DNA of 59,276 nt. Origin: Rhizophlyctis rosea. Lineage: Eukaryota > Chytridiomycota > Chytridiomycetes > Rhizophlyctidales > Rhizophlyctidaceae. Shown one piece after another: positions 45,034 to 55,314 of this stretch. The DNA lies in NCBI GenBank assembly GCA_027596075.1, contig JADGJC010000255.1:1-59276 (forward strand), in the 5' to 3' direction. Both the position numbers and the translations under genes were made by a program. Below the pieces are notes generated by a model. It was not told the DNA's origin. It was given only the letters and a program-made list of their open reading frames with translations, and searched no databases. Position 1 is the first letter of the stretch; the number at the start of each line of letters is the position of its first letter.

Positions 45034-46343
45034 ATGGGACGCGGCCGAAAGTCAAGCCAACGTATACTCCGATGCTGTACTTCTTCTCGAGTCTTTGCAC
45101 GAGCAGCTACGGCAAACAGAGTGACATCGATGGCTCTCTTACCCGAGATCTTGCACCAGGTGGGCAACCGAAGTGAAATACATAGCTTTCAAATAAGACC
45201 CGCCACGCGACAGCCGGAAATATACCCTCTACTGCACATACTAATCAATCTGTGACGCTCCCTTTGAAGGTCGCTCTATACTGTGATCCACCCACCAGTC
45301 GCGCGCTCCGCAGCACATGCAAAATCCTCCGTGCGCTAATCACCGAAAAGAACCTGATCGAAGCCGAGTTCAACTGGAGGCACACCAACCGCTCCACTTG
45401 CATTTTGGGACTCTGGGCAACCCGCAAATGGCACAGAGACATCCTGTGGTGGTGCTTATCCCGCTATCGTCGTACCTGGCGTCTACTTTGCGACCGCACA
45501 CACCCGATACTGGTGGAGGCAACAGCGCGAGAAGATATTGCTGTGGTGGAGCTCTTGTTCATTGTTTGCGCGGACGTCAACGCGCAGGATGGGGAGGTCC
45601 TCAGAACGGCCACAAGGACGGGCAACGTGACCATCATCGAACGCTTGTTGGACGAAGGGGCAGATATTGACGGGTGGGACGAAACGGAGGGCACGGTGCT
45701 TGATGTAGCAGCACAATGGGGCCACACGGATGTCGTCAAATCTTTGATTGAGCGAGGGGCGGATCCTTCTCTTGCAACGTTCGCGCTATTCTACGCCGTG
45801 GTTGCTGGAAACATACCAATGATCCAAGACCTTGTGGACGGAGGCTTTGACGTTTACAATGACGGCAATGACGCGTTGATCTTCGCGGTGCAAGCGGGCA
45901 ACCTTACAATTGTGCAAATGCTGCTGGATGGAGGAGCTGATGTGGAAAGCGACAACAAAGCGTTGAGGACTGCTGTGGGAAAGTGTGATATGGCGATCAC
46001 CAAAGCATTGCTGAGGGCGGGGATGCAGATCAATCAGGGCGAATCAGGACGATACGAGAATGTGCTTACTTTAGCTGTGTCCGGAGGTAACATGGAGCTG
46101 GTGACCTTTCTGTTGCTGGAAGGGGCCGACGTTTCGGCCAAAAAGTGGGAGGCGATGGTTGTGGCGGCTTCAATGGGGCACAAGGGGGTTTTGAGGCTGT
46201 TTCTGCATTTGGCTCCGGAAAGAGGAGGGAAGGGGGAGGCGGAGTTCTTGCACGGCCTTCATAAGGCACTTGCGGCGGCATCGGAATGCGGGCACATCAA
46301 AATTCTGAGACTGTTGTGGGAGGTGGGGTCAGGTTATGCCTAG
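45034..46343 (+). CDS. F-box/ankyrin repeat protein, tandem copy 3
   Basis: Exons 45034-45159 and 45270-46343 (110-nt intron, phase 0) give about 399 residues. The start MGRGRKSSQRILRCC is basic. The F-box-like motif ALLPEILHQ/VALYCDPPTSRALRSTCKIL is rebuilt across the intron, then LIEAEFNWRHTNRS and KWHRDILWWCLSRYRRTWRL as in copy 2. Ankyrin repeats follow (GNVTIIERLLDEGADIDG, GHTDVVKSLIERGADPSL, GNLTIVQMLLDGGADVES, GNMELVTFLLLEGADVSA). It ends about 14 residues before the conserved Tyr-Lys/Arg-rich tail of copies 1 and 2: the stop at 46343 falls just before a short out-of-frame match to that tail (VMRKLRK-like), so its last residues appear lost by a small frameshift. Confidence 0.82.
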
Positions 46344-47109
46344 CGTTATGCGAAAGCTTCGGAAGTAGGTAGCTTAGGATCAGGATGTGGTAGGAAAATG
46401 GTATGGAGTCCGGTGAGGTGTGTTTGCATATTAGGAGAGCGGAAAAGGAAGATGAAACGGTCAAGGAATACAATTGACCATCCATGACTCCAGTATGTAT
46501 TAATACTCCGTAAAGAACTTTGATGTGCACAGACAACTAGTCAAAATATGGCAGAGCAACTACTTTATCATCGTTATCTGGACTTGAATAGACTTGAGCG
46601 ATTCAACATCCTTGAAAACGAAACGGAAAAGTACACCGACGGACATGGGAGATAGAAACAGACCATAGCTTACGGCACGCGAATAAATCACACGTGACTT
46701 TTGAAAGCCCCTTGCTCCTTGAATGCATCCTCTGGTTCATGCACCATCCCCTTTCACCTCGGACGGCTCAACACACTTTTATCTTGGAAAGTCCCTTTCC
46801 TTACCTCCTTCCATCTTCATCAACCCTTCCGGTTGCAAACATACCCCTTATTCCCAGGTACGCATATATCACACATATACCCCCCTCAAACCCCAACACC
46901 TTGCACGTCACACCACTCCAAACTCGCGGCATCCAAAAACGAAGCCCATCGTGGAAGATTCTATATTCAGACGAAACTCAAATATTACATCTTTCCGGTA
47001 GGGGTCTCAAAAACATTTGCCGTTCGCACGAAATCTTGCAAAACGCAATTACGTTGACACACCTTCCCCCTTCCCCCCGGGCCCTCCGCATGCCCCTCTC
47101 CACCCGCCT
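46344..47109. other. Intergenic, upstream of VMA16
   Basis: Mostly C- and A-rich sequence near the next gene. Several overlapping frames (46694-47116) are open because of low-complexity composition, not because of protein-like content. Confidence 0.4.
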
Positions 47110-48302
47110 ATGTTAAGAAAGTCCCGGGGCTCTGGTCACCAAACCCCGCCAGAAGAATCACACCTCCTCCTCCCCACGAACCGTTTCCACTCCCCTTCCT
47201 TCTCCTCAAACCCCTCACAACATCTAACCCAAACCCACATAACCGCCGCCACATCCGCCTACCGCGCCCGCCTCAACTCCTCCGCCGACGACACCAAAAA
47301 GTCCCGCGCGTCACAAGTCCCCGCTAAACCCGAACCGTTTGTGAGAAATATGGCTGTTTATACGAGCAAGTTGGCGATTATAGGATATGTGGCGGTGCTG
47401 TTGGCTGTTGTTGTTGGGTTGGAGTTGCTTTTTTCGGGGAATGGGGAGTTGTTTGATGTTGGGAGGTTTTTGACCGAGACGAGTCCGTATATGTGGGCGT
47501 TGTTGGGGACGAGTTTGACGGTTGGGTTGAGTGTTGTTGGTGCTGCTTGGTAGGTGGAAGACATGGAGTTGTTTCCTTTGTGTATTTCTTGTTGTTGTTG
47601 GGAGAGATGGGGTCCCGAATCTCCTCCAACTTTTTGCCTTTTACACATCTAGCGAATTTTAACAATCTTTCAATCTTCTTCTTTGTAGGGGCATCTTCAT
47701 CACAGGCACAACACTAGTCGGTGCCGCCGTCCGAACACCCCGGATCCGAACAAAGAATCTGATCAGGTAAAGTCATCATTGAAATCTATCCCTCCCGTCA
47801 AACACAATCCGCCAAAAGTACAAAGAATCTTATCCCTTACTCCCCAGCGTCATCTTTTGCGAAGTCGTCGCCATCTACGGCCTAATCATGGCCATCGTCT
47901 TCTCTTCAAAACTCAACGACGCCGAACTCACCGAAGGTGCCACATGGCCCGCCTCTGCTTACTATTCCGGTATGTCCACTTGAAAAGAAACTCATAGTAA
48001 ACCTCACAAACGAAAACCATGGGGAATTCGCGCCCCGAAAATCCATCAACTAACACCTCCTTTTCTCCACACCAGGCTACGCCCTCTTCTGGGCCGGCCT
48101 TACCGTCGGCATCGCCAACCTCTGCTGCGGCGTCGCCGTCGGCATCACCGGCTCAACCTGTGCCGTGGCTGACGCCGCCGACCCGCAGCTGTTCGTTAAA
48201 GTGCTTGTGGTGGAGATTTTCGGGAGTATCATTGGCTTGTTTGGATTGATTATTGGGCTTTTGATGACGAGTCGGGTGAGGGAGTTTAGTGTTAGTGGGT
48301 AG
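47110..48302 (+). CDS. VMA16: V-type ATPase proteolipid subunit c''
   Basis: Exons 47110-47549, 47689-47766, 47848-47969 and 48076-48302 join in frame. From the ATG at 47350 ([18 protein letters not shown]) the protein is 208 residues, almost the length of yeast Vma16; the upstream ATG at 47110 would add an 80-residue Ser/Thr/Pro-rich extension. Four to five membrane helices carry hallmark sequence: [57 protein letters not shown] with the essential membrane Glu, and [39 protein letters not shown]. It belongs to the rotor ring of the vacuolar proton pump, which acidifies vacuoles and endosomes. Introns are 81-139 nt. Confidence 0.93.
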
Positions 48303-48675
48303 ATTGAGTGGGGAGATGGAGGGTGGGGGAAGGAGAGGGGGGGAGGTATTTATACCGTGGTGTTGGTGAGGGGTTTGTAGGGCATGGTAATGAGATATTT
48401 GATATCGGTTGGGAGCTTTTTTGGATGGTTTGAAAAGTTGTTGGTCGCGATGAGAAAGATTAAGATGGAACCCATAGGAGGACGGAGTGGGGAAGAGCGT
48501 CACGAGTGCAAATGCAACATTTCGAAATGCATGAAGTGAAATCATACATGGACGCATCCTGTGTCCCTATCCGCCAAGGTGGCGGTCCTACTACTTCACC
48601 TACATACATCCTCGAATCATTCTACCCTACCACTATATACACACCGAAACTACCTTGTTATTTACGCATAAGACG

Positions 48676-50328
48676 CTAATCATCACCATGTGTCCCACCA
48701 CCCAACTCTCCAACCTTCTTCTCCATAATCTCCATAAACGCCACGTCAGGCGCCAATCCTTGTTCCTCCAGCTTCACCAACGTCTTCTCAACCCGTTCGA
48801 GCGTCTTGGCGTTGCGCATGTCGCGGGTTAAGAAGTATATTCTGATGCGGACAAGAACTATGCGTTAGACGTGCACATCCCCTTACCAATTCACATTTCT
48901 TCCCTGAGTCCACAACATGCAAAAGCAACAAGCCGAATCCGAACTAATGAGAAGGGCAATAGTTTGACCTACCGATGATCATCAGGACTCATCATCACAC
49001 ATCCCCCACCTTCACATAAATCCTTCACCATCCCTCCACCTCTCACCCTGACCCTCCCCTCCTCCTCCCCCTCTTCCTCCAACACTCTCTCAAAAACCCT
49101 GAACCCCGCCACCCGCTCCAACGCCCCCTTCCCAACCTGGAACGCCTCCAACGGCGTATCCTCAGGTACATGCGCGTTAGGAATCACCCAAGACGCGTAT
49201 GCGTATTGTTTTTCTTCCGGAGCGCTGGGGTCGGGGGAACGGGATGCAAGGACGGCTTTGAAGAGGTGTGTTGGAACCGCGACGGCGTTGGTGCCTATTA
49301 CGGGGTAGGTGATTGTGCGGGTTGGGGGACGGGGTTGGTGGGTTTGGGTTTGTGGGATGGGTGTTTTTGGGTCGGTGGGTTGGGGGAGGTCGGGTGGTGG
49401 GGAGAGGAGTTCTACGGTGGGTTTTGGGGGATCTGGTGGGAGCCATAGCGGGCCTGTCAAGACGTGGACTTCGTCGTAGTGGTTTGTGAGGTCGCGGACG
49501 AAGAGTTCTAGGCGGTTCCAGTACCATCTGTGTTTGGAGGGTGGTGTGAGTTGAAGTGCTGAGGGAGAGGATGGTTGGTAAGTAAAATGAGAGACATTAC
49601 ACGTTGTTATTGTAGTCTTGTGGGACGATGTTGGCGGAGAGGTAAAATGTGTCTTTCATGGCTTCTTTTGAGGATTTGTTGTTGCCTGCAGGGGCCATGT
49701 GACCTCTGGTGGCAGTGGGAGGTCAATTATGGCAATTGTCATTGTCTAGATGCCGTAAGGTGTTAGAGGTACCTTGACCATCCACTCCGCCAATAATCAC
49801 TGTTCTGCGCCCGGAACGGCTCCGGGATGGTAGGGTCCGCTTCAAAGAATACTCCTTCTCTCTGGACACACATCACAGTAGTTTCAGCCTCGTGATATCA
49901 GGATCAGTAAGGAGCACTCTTTTCGAAAACATACATACATCAGCCTTCCCCTCCAACCCCTCCTTCGTCAACCTCTCCAACACCCAATTCGGAACCCTCA
50001 ACCGATAGTTTGTCGAACTGATAAAGCTCTTCCGCAGCTGAACTTGCTCCACCTGGGGTATTCCGACTTTGGCGATCTCCCGCGCGTGATCTGGTAAAGT
50101 TGTTAATACGTCATGTCCGGGAACAACTTCTTGTTTTATTGTTGATGGGGCAGGACGGGAGAGGGAGAGCGTGTCTTCTTTTGAGGATATTGCTTCGGAT
50201 GTTGAGGAGGTTCGGGTTATCGTGGGGAGTGGGGGAGGATTGCGGTGGGAAAGGTAGTAGCCTGTGCCGGTTCCGGTGAGGAAGAGGGCAGTGCCGGCTA
50301 GGACGATGCGGGGTGTTGTAAACGACAT
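48676..50328 (-). CDS. NUC1: NUC1/endonuclease G-type mitochondrial nuclease
   Basis: Exons 50328-49939, 49861-49773, 49705-49601, 49527-48973 and 48841-48676 close in frame and give about 434 residues. The N-terminus has one hydrophobic anchor (IVLAGTALFLTGTGTGYYL), as in mitochondrial inner-membrane NUC1. The DNA/RNA non-specific nuclease core follows: KSFISSTNYRLRVPNWVLE, FRAQNSDYWRSGWSRGHMAPA with the catalytic His (~162), DTFYLSANIVPQ with the metal-binding Asn, WYWNRLELFVRDL and VHVLTGPLWLP. The motif is usually DRGH; here it is SRGH. A Pro/Thr-rich loop of ~45 residues follows VLTGPLWLP, which makes the protein longer than the ~330 residues of yeast NUC1. Known members degrade nucleic acids in mitochondria and in cell death. 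Confidence 0.85.
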
Positions 50329-51114
50329 CGAGGAGAGTTGCTACGGGGTAATATTGGAGTTAGGATACATTGCCTGCAAAGATGGCCTTCGAAAAGGGAG
50401 TATGGCTTCACGTGGATGGAATGCAAGTTGAGGAAGATGAGTGTGGGTGGGAGCTTCAAGGAAGGCGATTCGTGGGAGAGGGAGGAGCACTACAGCTGGT
50501 TCGTTGCTATTATTAGCTATCTTACTCAATATCAAAATTAAGGGTCCTATGTAAGGTGGGCGATTTCATTGAGCATCTATCGTCGAAACGGATGCAGGTG
50601 CTACAACAACTTCATCGTATGCTTATTTACCTTCGAAAGAGCGGCTGTAAGCAGTGCATCGTGGATCAAATCCGATCGTCCCATGAGTTTAGATGCTACT
50701 CCGGAGAGAGTAAGGTGCAACGATGACATTTCCGGAATCACGATGATCTGTGGTTGGGTGGTAACAAACCTCGCGCGCATTCCGTCCAATCTACAGATCT
50801 AGCACATAACGTGCTCATAACAGCACTCCGAAGTCACACTCCTCCTTATTACCTCTATTAGATACAAAGCTACAATCACTTCCTACAATACCCCGCCCCC
50901 CTCATGAACGGGCACCTACACCGCTACATAAAATCTAGACGTATACGTATAAACTCAATCTATATCAACTATATATTTACAAACCTACAAAGGAACTTCC
51001 ATGTCCACTTCCTTTAACCATCTCATGCTTCCTGACTCGCATCCCGACTTGCCCTTCCACCCGCCAACTCTTCCGTACTTCCCATCCTGGAGTTATTCCC
51101 AATCCCCGTCCCGC
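50329..51114. other. Intergenic between convergent/divergent neighbours, no gene seen
   Basis: Contains the NUC1 promoter side (near 50.35 kb) and, from 50.8 kb, an A/T/C-rich region with many ACATA and CTACA strings that is probably the 3' flank of the coiled-coil gene. No frame over 80 codons looks real. Confidence 0.4.
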
Positions 51115-54100
51115 TTACGCTGCCTCTTCTAGATCCGAATATTCCATCGAGACTTCGTCGCCGCTTCGTGGACCCCGTGCGCCCCATTTGGGTTTTGAGG
51201 AGCTTGATTTCGCGGTTGACCTGGTTGAAGAAGCAAGATTAGGACCTTCACCCCACCCAAAACGACGATGTATTAACCCTCCTACCTTCTGAATTCTCCG
51301 CATAATAGGCGAACTACTCCCACCCCTGGGACTTCCCACCGACGCGCTGCGTTCCATCCCTGGACTGCCGGCATCGCCAACCGTGCTCGTCAGACCGCTA
51401 TAATTCGCCATCAAGCGCTGATAAGCCGACGTTTCGACAGAGTCACCTGCGCTACGTGGAATTTCTGCGGCGGATGGAGAGGTGTGGGTTGGCGAGAAGA
51501 TTGAGGCCGGGGAGGATGGTGTTTGCGTGAGCTCAGGCGTTGGAGGGGAGGCGAGAAGTTCTAGTCGCGATGCGATTGTGGAGAGGGTTTGGTGGAGGTT
51601 GTTGGGTATGGGCTGAGTTGGTTGGGTGGTGTAGGTGTATCCATTTCGAGGTGTTGAGGTATCGATTTTGAGTTCTTTTCGCATTTGTTCGATGTCCCAA
51701 TCTGTACCTCCCTTGGCTGTACTGCTGTTCCGTCCGTTCGTTCCTCCTCTCCCGCCACCACCACCACTTTCCGCCCATTTTGAAAAGGTGAAATCTAAAG
51801 CCTCCAATCTGACCGCAAGAGATTCCAAGCTGACCATACTTTCCTGGCCGTTGACATATCCTCGTCCACTCCCTTCGAGTCTCTCACACTTCGCCTTCCA
51901 CATAACCCGCTCCCGTTCCACTTCCCCCATCTCCTTCCGGACTCTTTCAAGGTCTTCCTCTCTTTCCTTCCTTCCCCTCTCGACCACAGCAACACCCGCC
52001 TCAACCTTCCTCAACTTAATCATCAGCTCATCCACCTCTCCCTCCGCCTCCCGACACCTCTCCCGCCACGCAACATCCCTCTCCCACAAGAGTTTCTCCA
52101 ACGCCTCCTTATCTGCTGTCCGCTCCACAACCTCTGCACGCAGCTGCTCCACTTCCCGTTTCAACTCCTCCACAACCTCCTGATCCCCCATCCGCACCCC
52201 AACATCCGCACGCAGCTCCTCCACCTCCCCTCTCAACTTCTCACATTCGGTTTTCAGCCCCTCACACTCCCCCGTCCGCTCCCCAACCTCTCCACGTAAC
52301 TGCTCCGCCTCCCGTCCCAACTTCTCACACTCAGTTTTCAACCCCTCACACTCCCCCCTAACCCCTTCCAACTGCCCCGTGACCTTCTCACACTCCACCC
52401 TCATCTTTTCACACTTCTGACAAGGAATCTCCTTCCCCCTCTCAACCCGTTCAACCAACTCCGTCAACCGTCCCACCTCCTTAATCAACCCCGCCTTATC
52501 CCCCGTCAACCCCTCCAACGTCTCACCCGCATCATCGAGCTTCTGCCGAAACTCCCGACACATAACCCCATAATCACTTAAAAGCACATCATGCTCCCGT
52601 TTCAACCCCGCATGCTCTTTCATGACCTCTTCCAAATGCCCCCGTAAAATTCGGTTGGCACCTTCCAACTTTTGCGTCTGGCCTAGAGCTGTTTCCAAAT
52701 CATTGATAAGGGCTGTGATCCAGCCTGATTCGGAAACACGCGCGAGCTCTTCTTCGAGGTGTTTCGTGCGGTCTAGGAGGGCTTGTTCGCGGGTTGTGGA
52801 GTCGGTGAGGAGGGAGTTGAGACGGGTTAATTCGGTTATTAGGTCTTTTTCCGGGTTGGTGATGGTTTGGTGGAGGGTTTCGCCTTGCGAGAGGGAGATG
52901 GAGCGGGTGCGGTAGATTAGGTCTGGGTCGTGCGGGGTTGAGGTACGGGGGGTGGAGAGTCTTGGTGTTGAGGCTCGGGGTGTTAAGGTTAATGGTGCTC
53001 TTGTACCCCCGTTGGTCAATGGCGACTGGGACGGGGTGGAGGATGCTCGTTCTTCTTCTTCTGCTTCACGGGAAGGGGAATCGTTGACGAGCACCAGCAA
53101 TGATGGATGGGACGCGGCGGACTGCCGCAATCTATCTACATCGAGAGTTTTGGAGGCACGTTTTGCAGGTGTGATGGCGTGGTGGGCTGTATAGAGTTGT
53201 GCGATGAACATGAGGTTCGAAGACCGATTGCCGTGTACTATATCTTCAGGCATAAGGAAATACGGTAATCCCAACCCATTGGCCGCCGCCAGGATCTTCG
53301 TTGCGCGGACAGTCAAATCCTTCTCTTCCATAATTGATGTAACAAACGACGGAACCAGGTACTCCTTTTCGAGTTTCAAACCTATCCGCGCTTTAATGTC
53401 TGCTAATCCCGTGGGTGTGGTTTCGTCTGCGGTTTGAAGCGATTGAGAGAAGGACAGGAGTAGGTGGGCGTACACCTCACAATCTTCTAGGTCTGTATTG
53501 AGATTTGCGACAGTGCGCGAGGTGATACTTTCACGAAGTTGGGAGTTGCACCATGTTAGGAGTATTGCTTCGTGGGAATCGGTGTTGGCGAAGAGGGAGG
53601 GTGTATGGGAAGGGTCGAGGCCCATGCTGGTTAAATGTGTTGATTTGACTTTATTCATCAGTCCGACCTAAGTAGGTCATGACACTCAAATCAGTACCTC
53701 TGCTCTGAGAACGCCGTAAAACAACACACAAAACAACAAACCTTAATGATCTGCCAAATCAACCCCAACAATAAATGCGGCACCCCACCGACAATATCCT
53801 CCGGTCCAATATTATGCACCTTCAATCCCGCAGCTTTGCATGCCGCCAACAGTATTGCGCAGTTCTCTCGTCGGTGGATAGGGCCTTTGGGTTTTAGATG
53901 GACTTTTCGCATGTCCACTGCACCGGGTATAGACTGGTTGAGGAGTTTGATTAGGAGGACGCCGGTGCTGCATGCTGTTAGTAATGGGTGTGGAGTATCT
54001 TCGGAGTGAATGGCGTTGGGTTGGTGGAGAGGAAGCATGTCGGATATGTCGGGGTCGTTGGAGAGAGTGTAGTCGACCTGTTGGGTTTGTCGGAATGAGT

Positions 54101-54583
54101 AACTTGAGCTGAAAGGAGTGTATGGGTAAATAATTTCGGTAAATCACTTACCCAACGAGCGTAATGCTCCAACTCCTTATCATCAGCAAGATGCCGACTA
54201 TCCGAGAGTTTTGAACTGCTCAAATTGACTTTGGGCGCTAGATTGAAAAGAAGTCCAACACTGTTAGGCCACCTGTTTCTTTTCAAACCAAACAAGGATA
54301 TTGTCCGTCTCCTCGCTTAAGGCTTACCATCCGAATGACTCCTCAACCTCTTGATAGTAGTCGTACTCCCCCTCACCGAAGTCCCATCCGTACTACCACC
54401 CCCCAATGCATTCCACGAATTGCTTTTGAATATCCCAACTTTTGTCGGCGACGCGGGTGGCACGTCCACCGACGACGACGAAGACGCATCTTTCAGGGGC
54501 ACCAGGACCGGTTTAGTCTTCTCTTTGTCTTTAGAGGGTTTAGAGGATATTGCAACGGATAGGAGTTTCGGAAATGTGCGCAT
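51115..54583 (-). CDS. Fimbrin-type CH1-CH2 head fused to a long coiled coil
   Basis: Exons 54583-54328, 54237-54152, 54077-53742 and 53667-51115 (phases 1, 0, 0) give about 1076 residues. After a Ser/Lys-rich start, residues ~95-225 match the first calponin-homology domain of fimbrin/plastin: DDKELEHYARW/VDYTLSND, LLTACSTGVLLIKLLNQSIP, ENCAILLAACKAAGLKVHNI and GVPHLLLGLIWQIIK. Residues ~235-375 form the second (EAILLTWCNSQLRESI, DCEVYAHLLLSFSQ, ILAAANGLGLPYFLMPEDI). Fimbrins then carry another CH pair. Here a Ser/Pro linker leads into a ~350-residue coiled coil rich in Glu/Leu/Lys (with a duplicated ECEGLKTECEKL block), then a disordered tail. It should bind actin with the head and dimerise through the coil; that is inferred. 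Confidence 0.85.
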
Positions 54584-55314
54584 GGTTATGTATATGTATG
54601 AAGGTATGTCGGCATGCGGGGTGGATTAGGATGAGGTGGTTGGTTAGATGGGATCGGAGGGGATTGGAGATTGGGAAGTCGGATAACATGGGCAGGCTAT
54701 AACACTTTTGACCAGTACGAGGCTATCAGAATGTGCCGCTTCTGGTGCAGCTCCGAGTATTGATGAGTTTGTTCGCATTCATGGTGTCTGAGGGTTCATT
54801 CATGATCTCTTTTGCGAGCGCCACGGGTCTTGTGGCTGGGGGTTGACGCTAATGCAATGGTTTTCGATCAAAATGCTTCTTGCACAGATATTGCTGAAAT
54901 CCAGTCCAACACCAACTTTAGACCTCCTGACACACGGAACGAGCCATAGACATCGATACTGCGCTCTGGATATGCGTTTTGTCCTTGCAGGTTCAAGCCA
55001 TTCGGACACCTTAGCAGGCCGCCTTTTGCAATTTCAACAAACCAAGTTTGCATCTTTTGGTTTGCAGAGACTGTTGTGGCAAGTTGATTGAGCAAGATGG
55101 AAAGATGAAGCTGGTGGCGGAGTGTGACACGCCAGGGTCCTACGTGGCAGGCGGGCAAGTGAAAGCTGCGCAAGTTGCGCAGCACGCCCACGTGGCACAA
55201 GGAGGAGCACTACGCAACTACCGCATTTCCCACTCTCGAGGGGTATAACAGGGACTGTGCTGCCCCAACCCGGCCCACCCTCGATGAGACCTACATTAGG
55301 AGAGCCAACCAAAC
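54584..55314. promoter_or_regulatory. Divergent promoter region with hairpin and E-box
   Basis: This region separates the start codons of the CH/coiled-coil gene (-) and the DUF4419 gene (+). At 55166-55182 a perfect short inverted repeat reads CTGCGCAAGTTGCGCAG. A palindromic E-box core CACGTG sits at 55189-55194, inside CCACGTGG, and ACGTGGCA occurs twice (about 55142 and 55190). CACGTG is bound by fungal bHLH regulators in other species; its use here is inferred. Confidence 0.45.

Noticed and set aside
51635..52183. Plus-strand Ser/Thr/Pro-rich frame of 182 codons
   Set aside because: It is antisense to the Glu/Lys/Leu coiled coil, which by codon complementarity gives a Ser/Phe/Leu-rich shadow.
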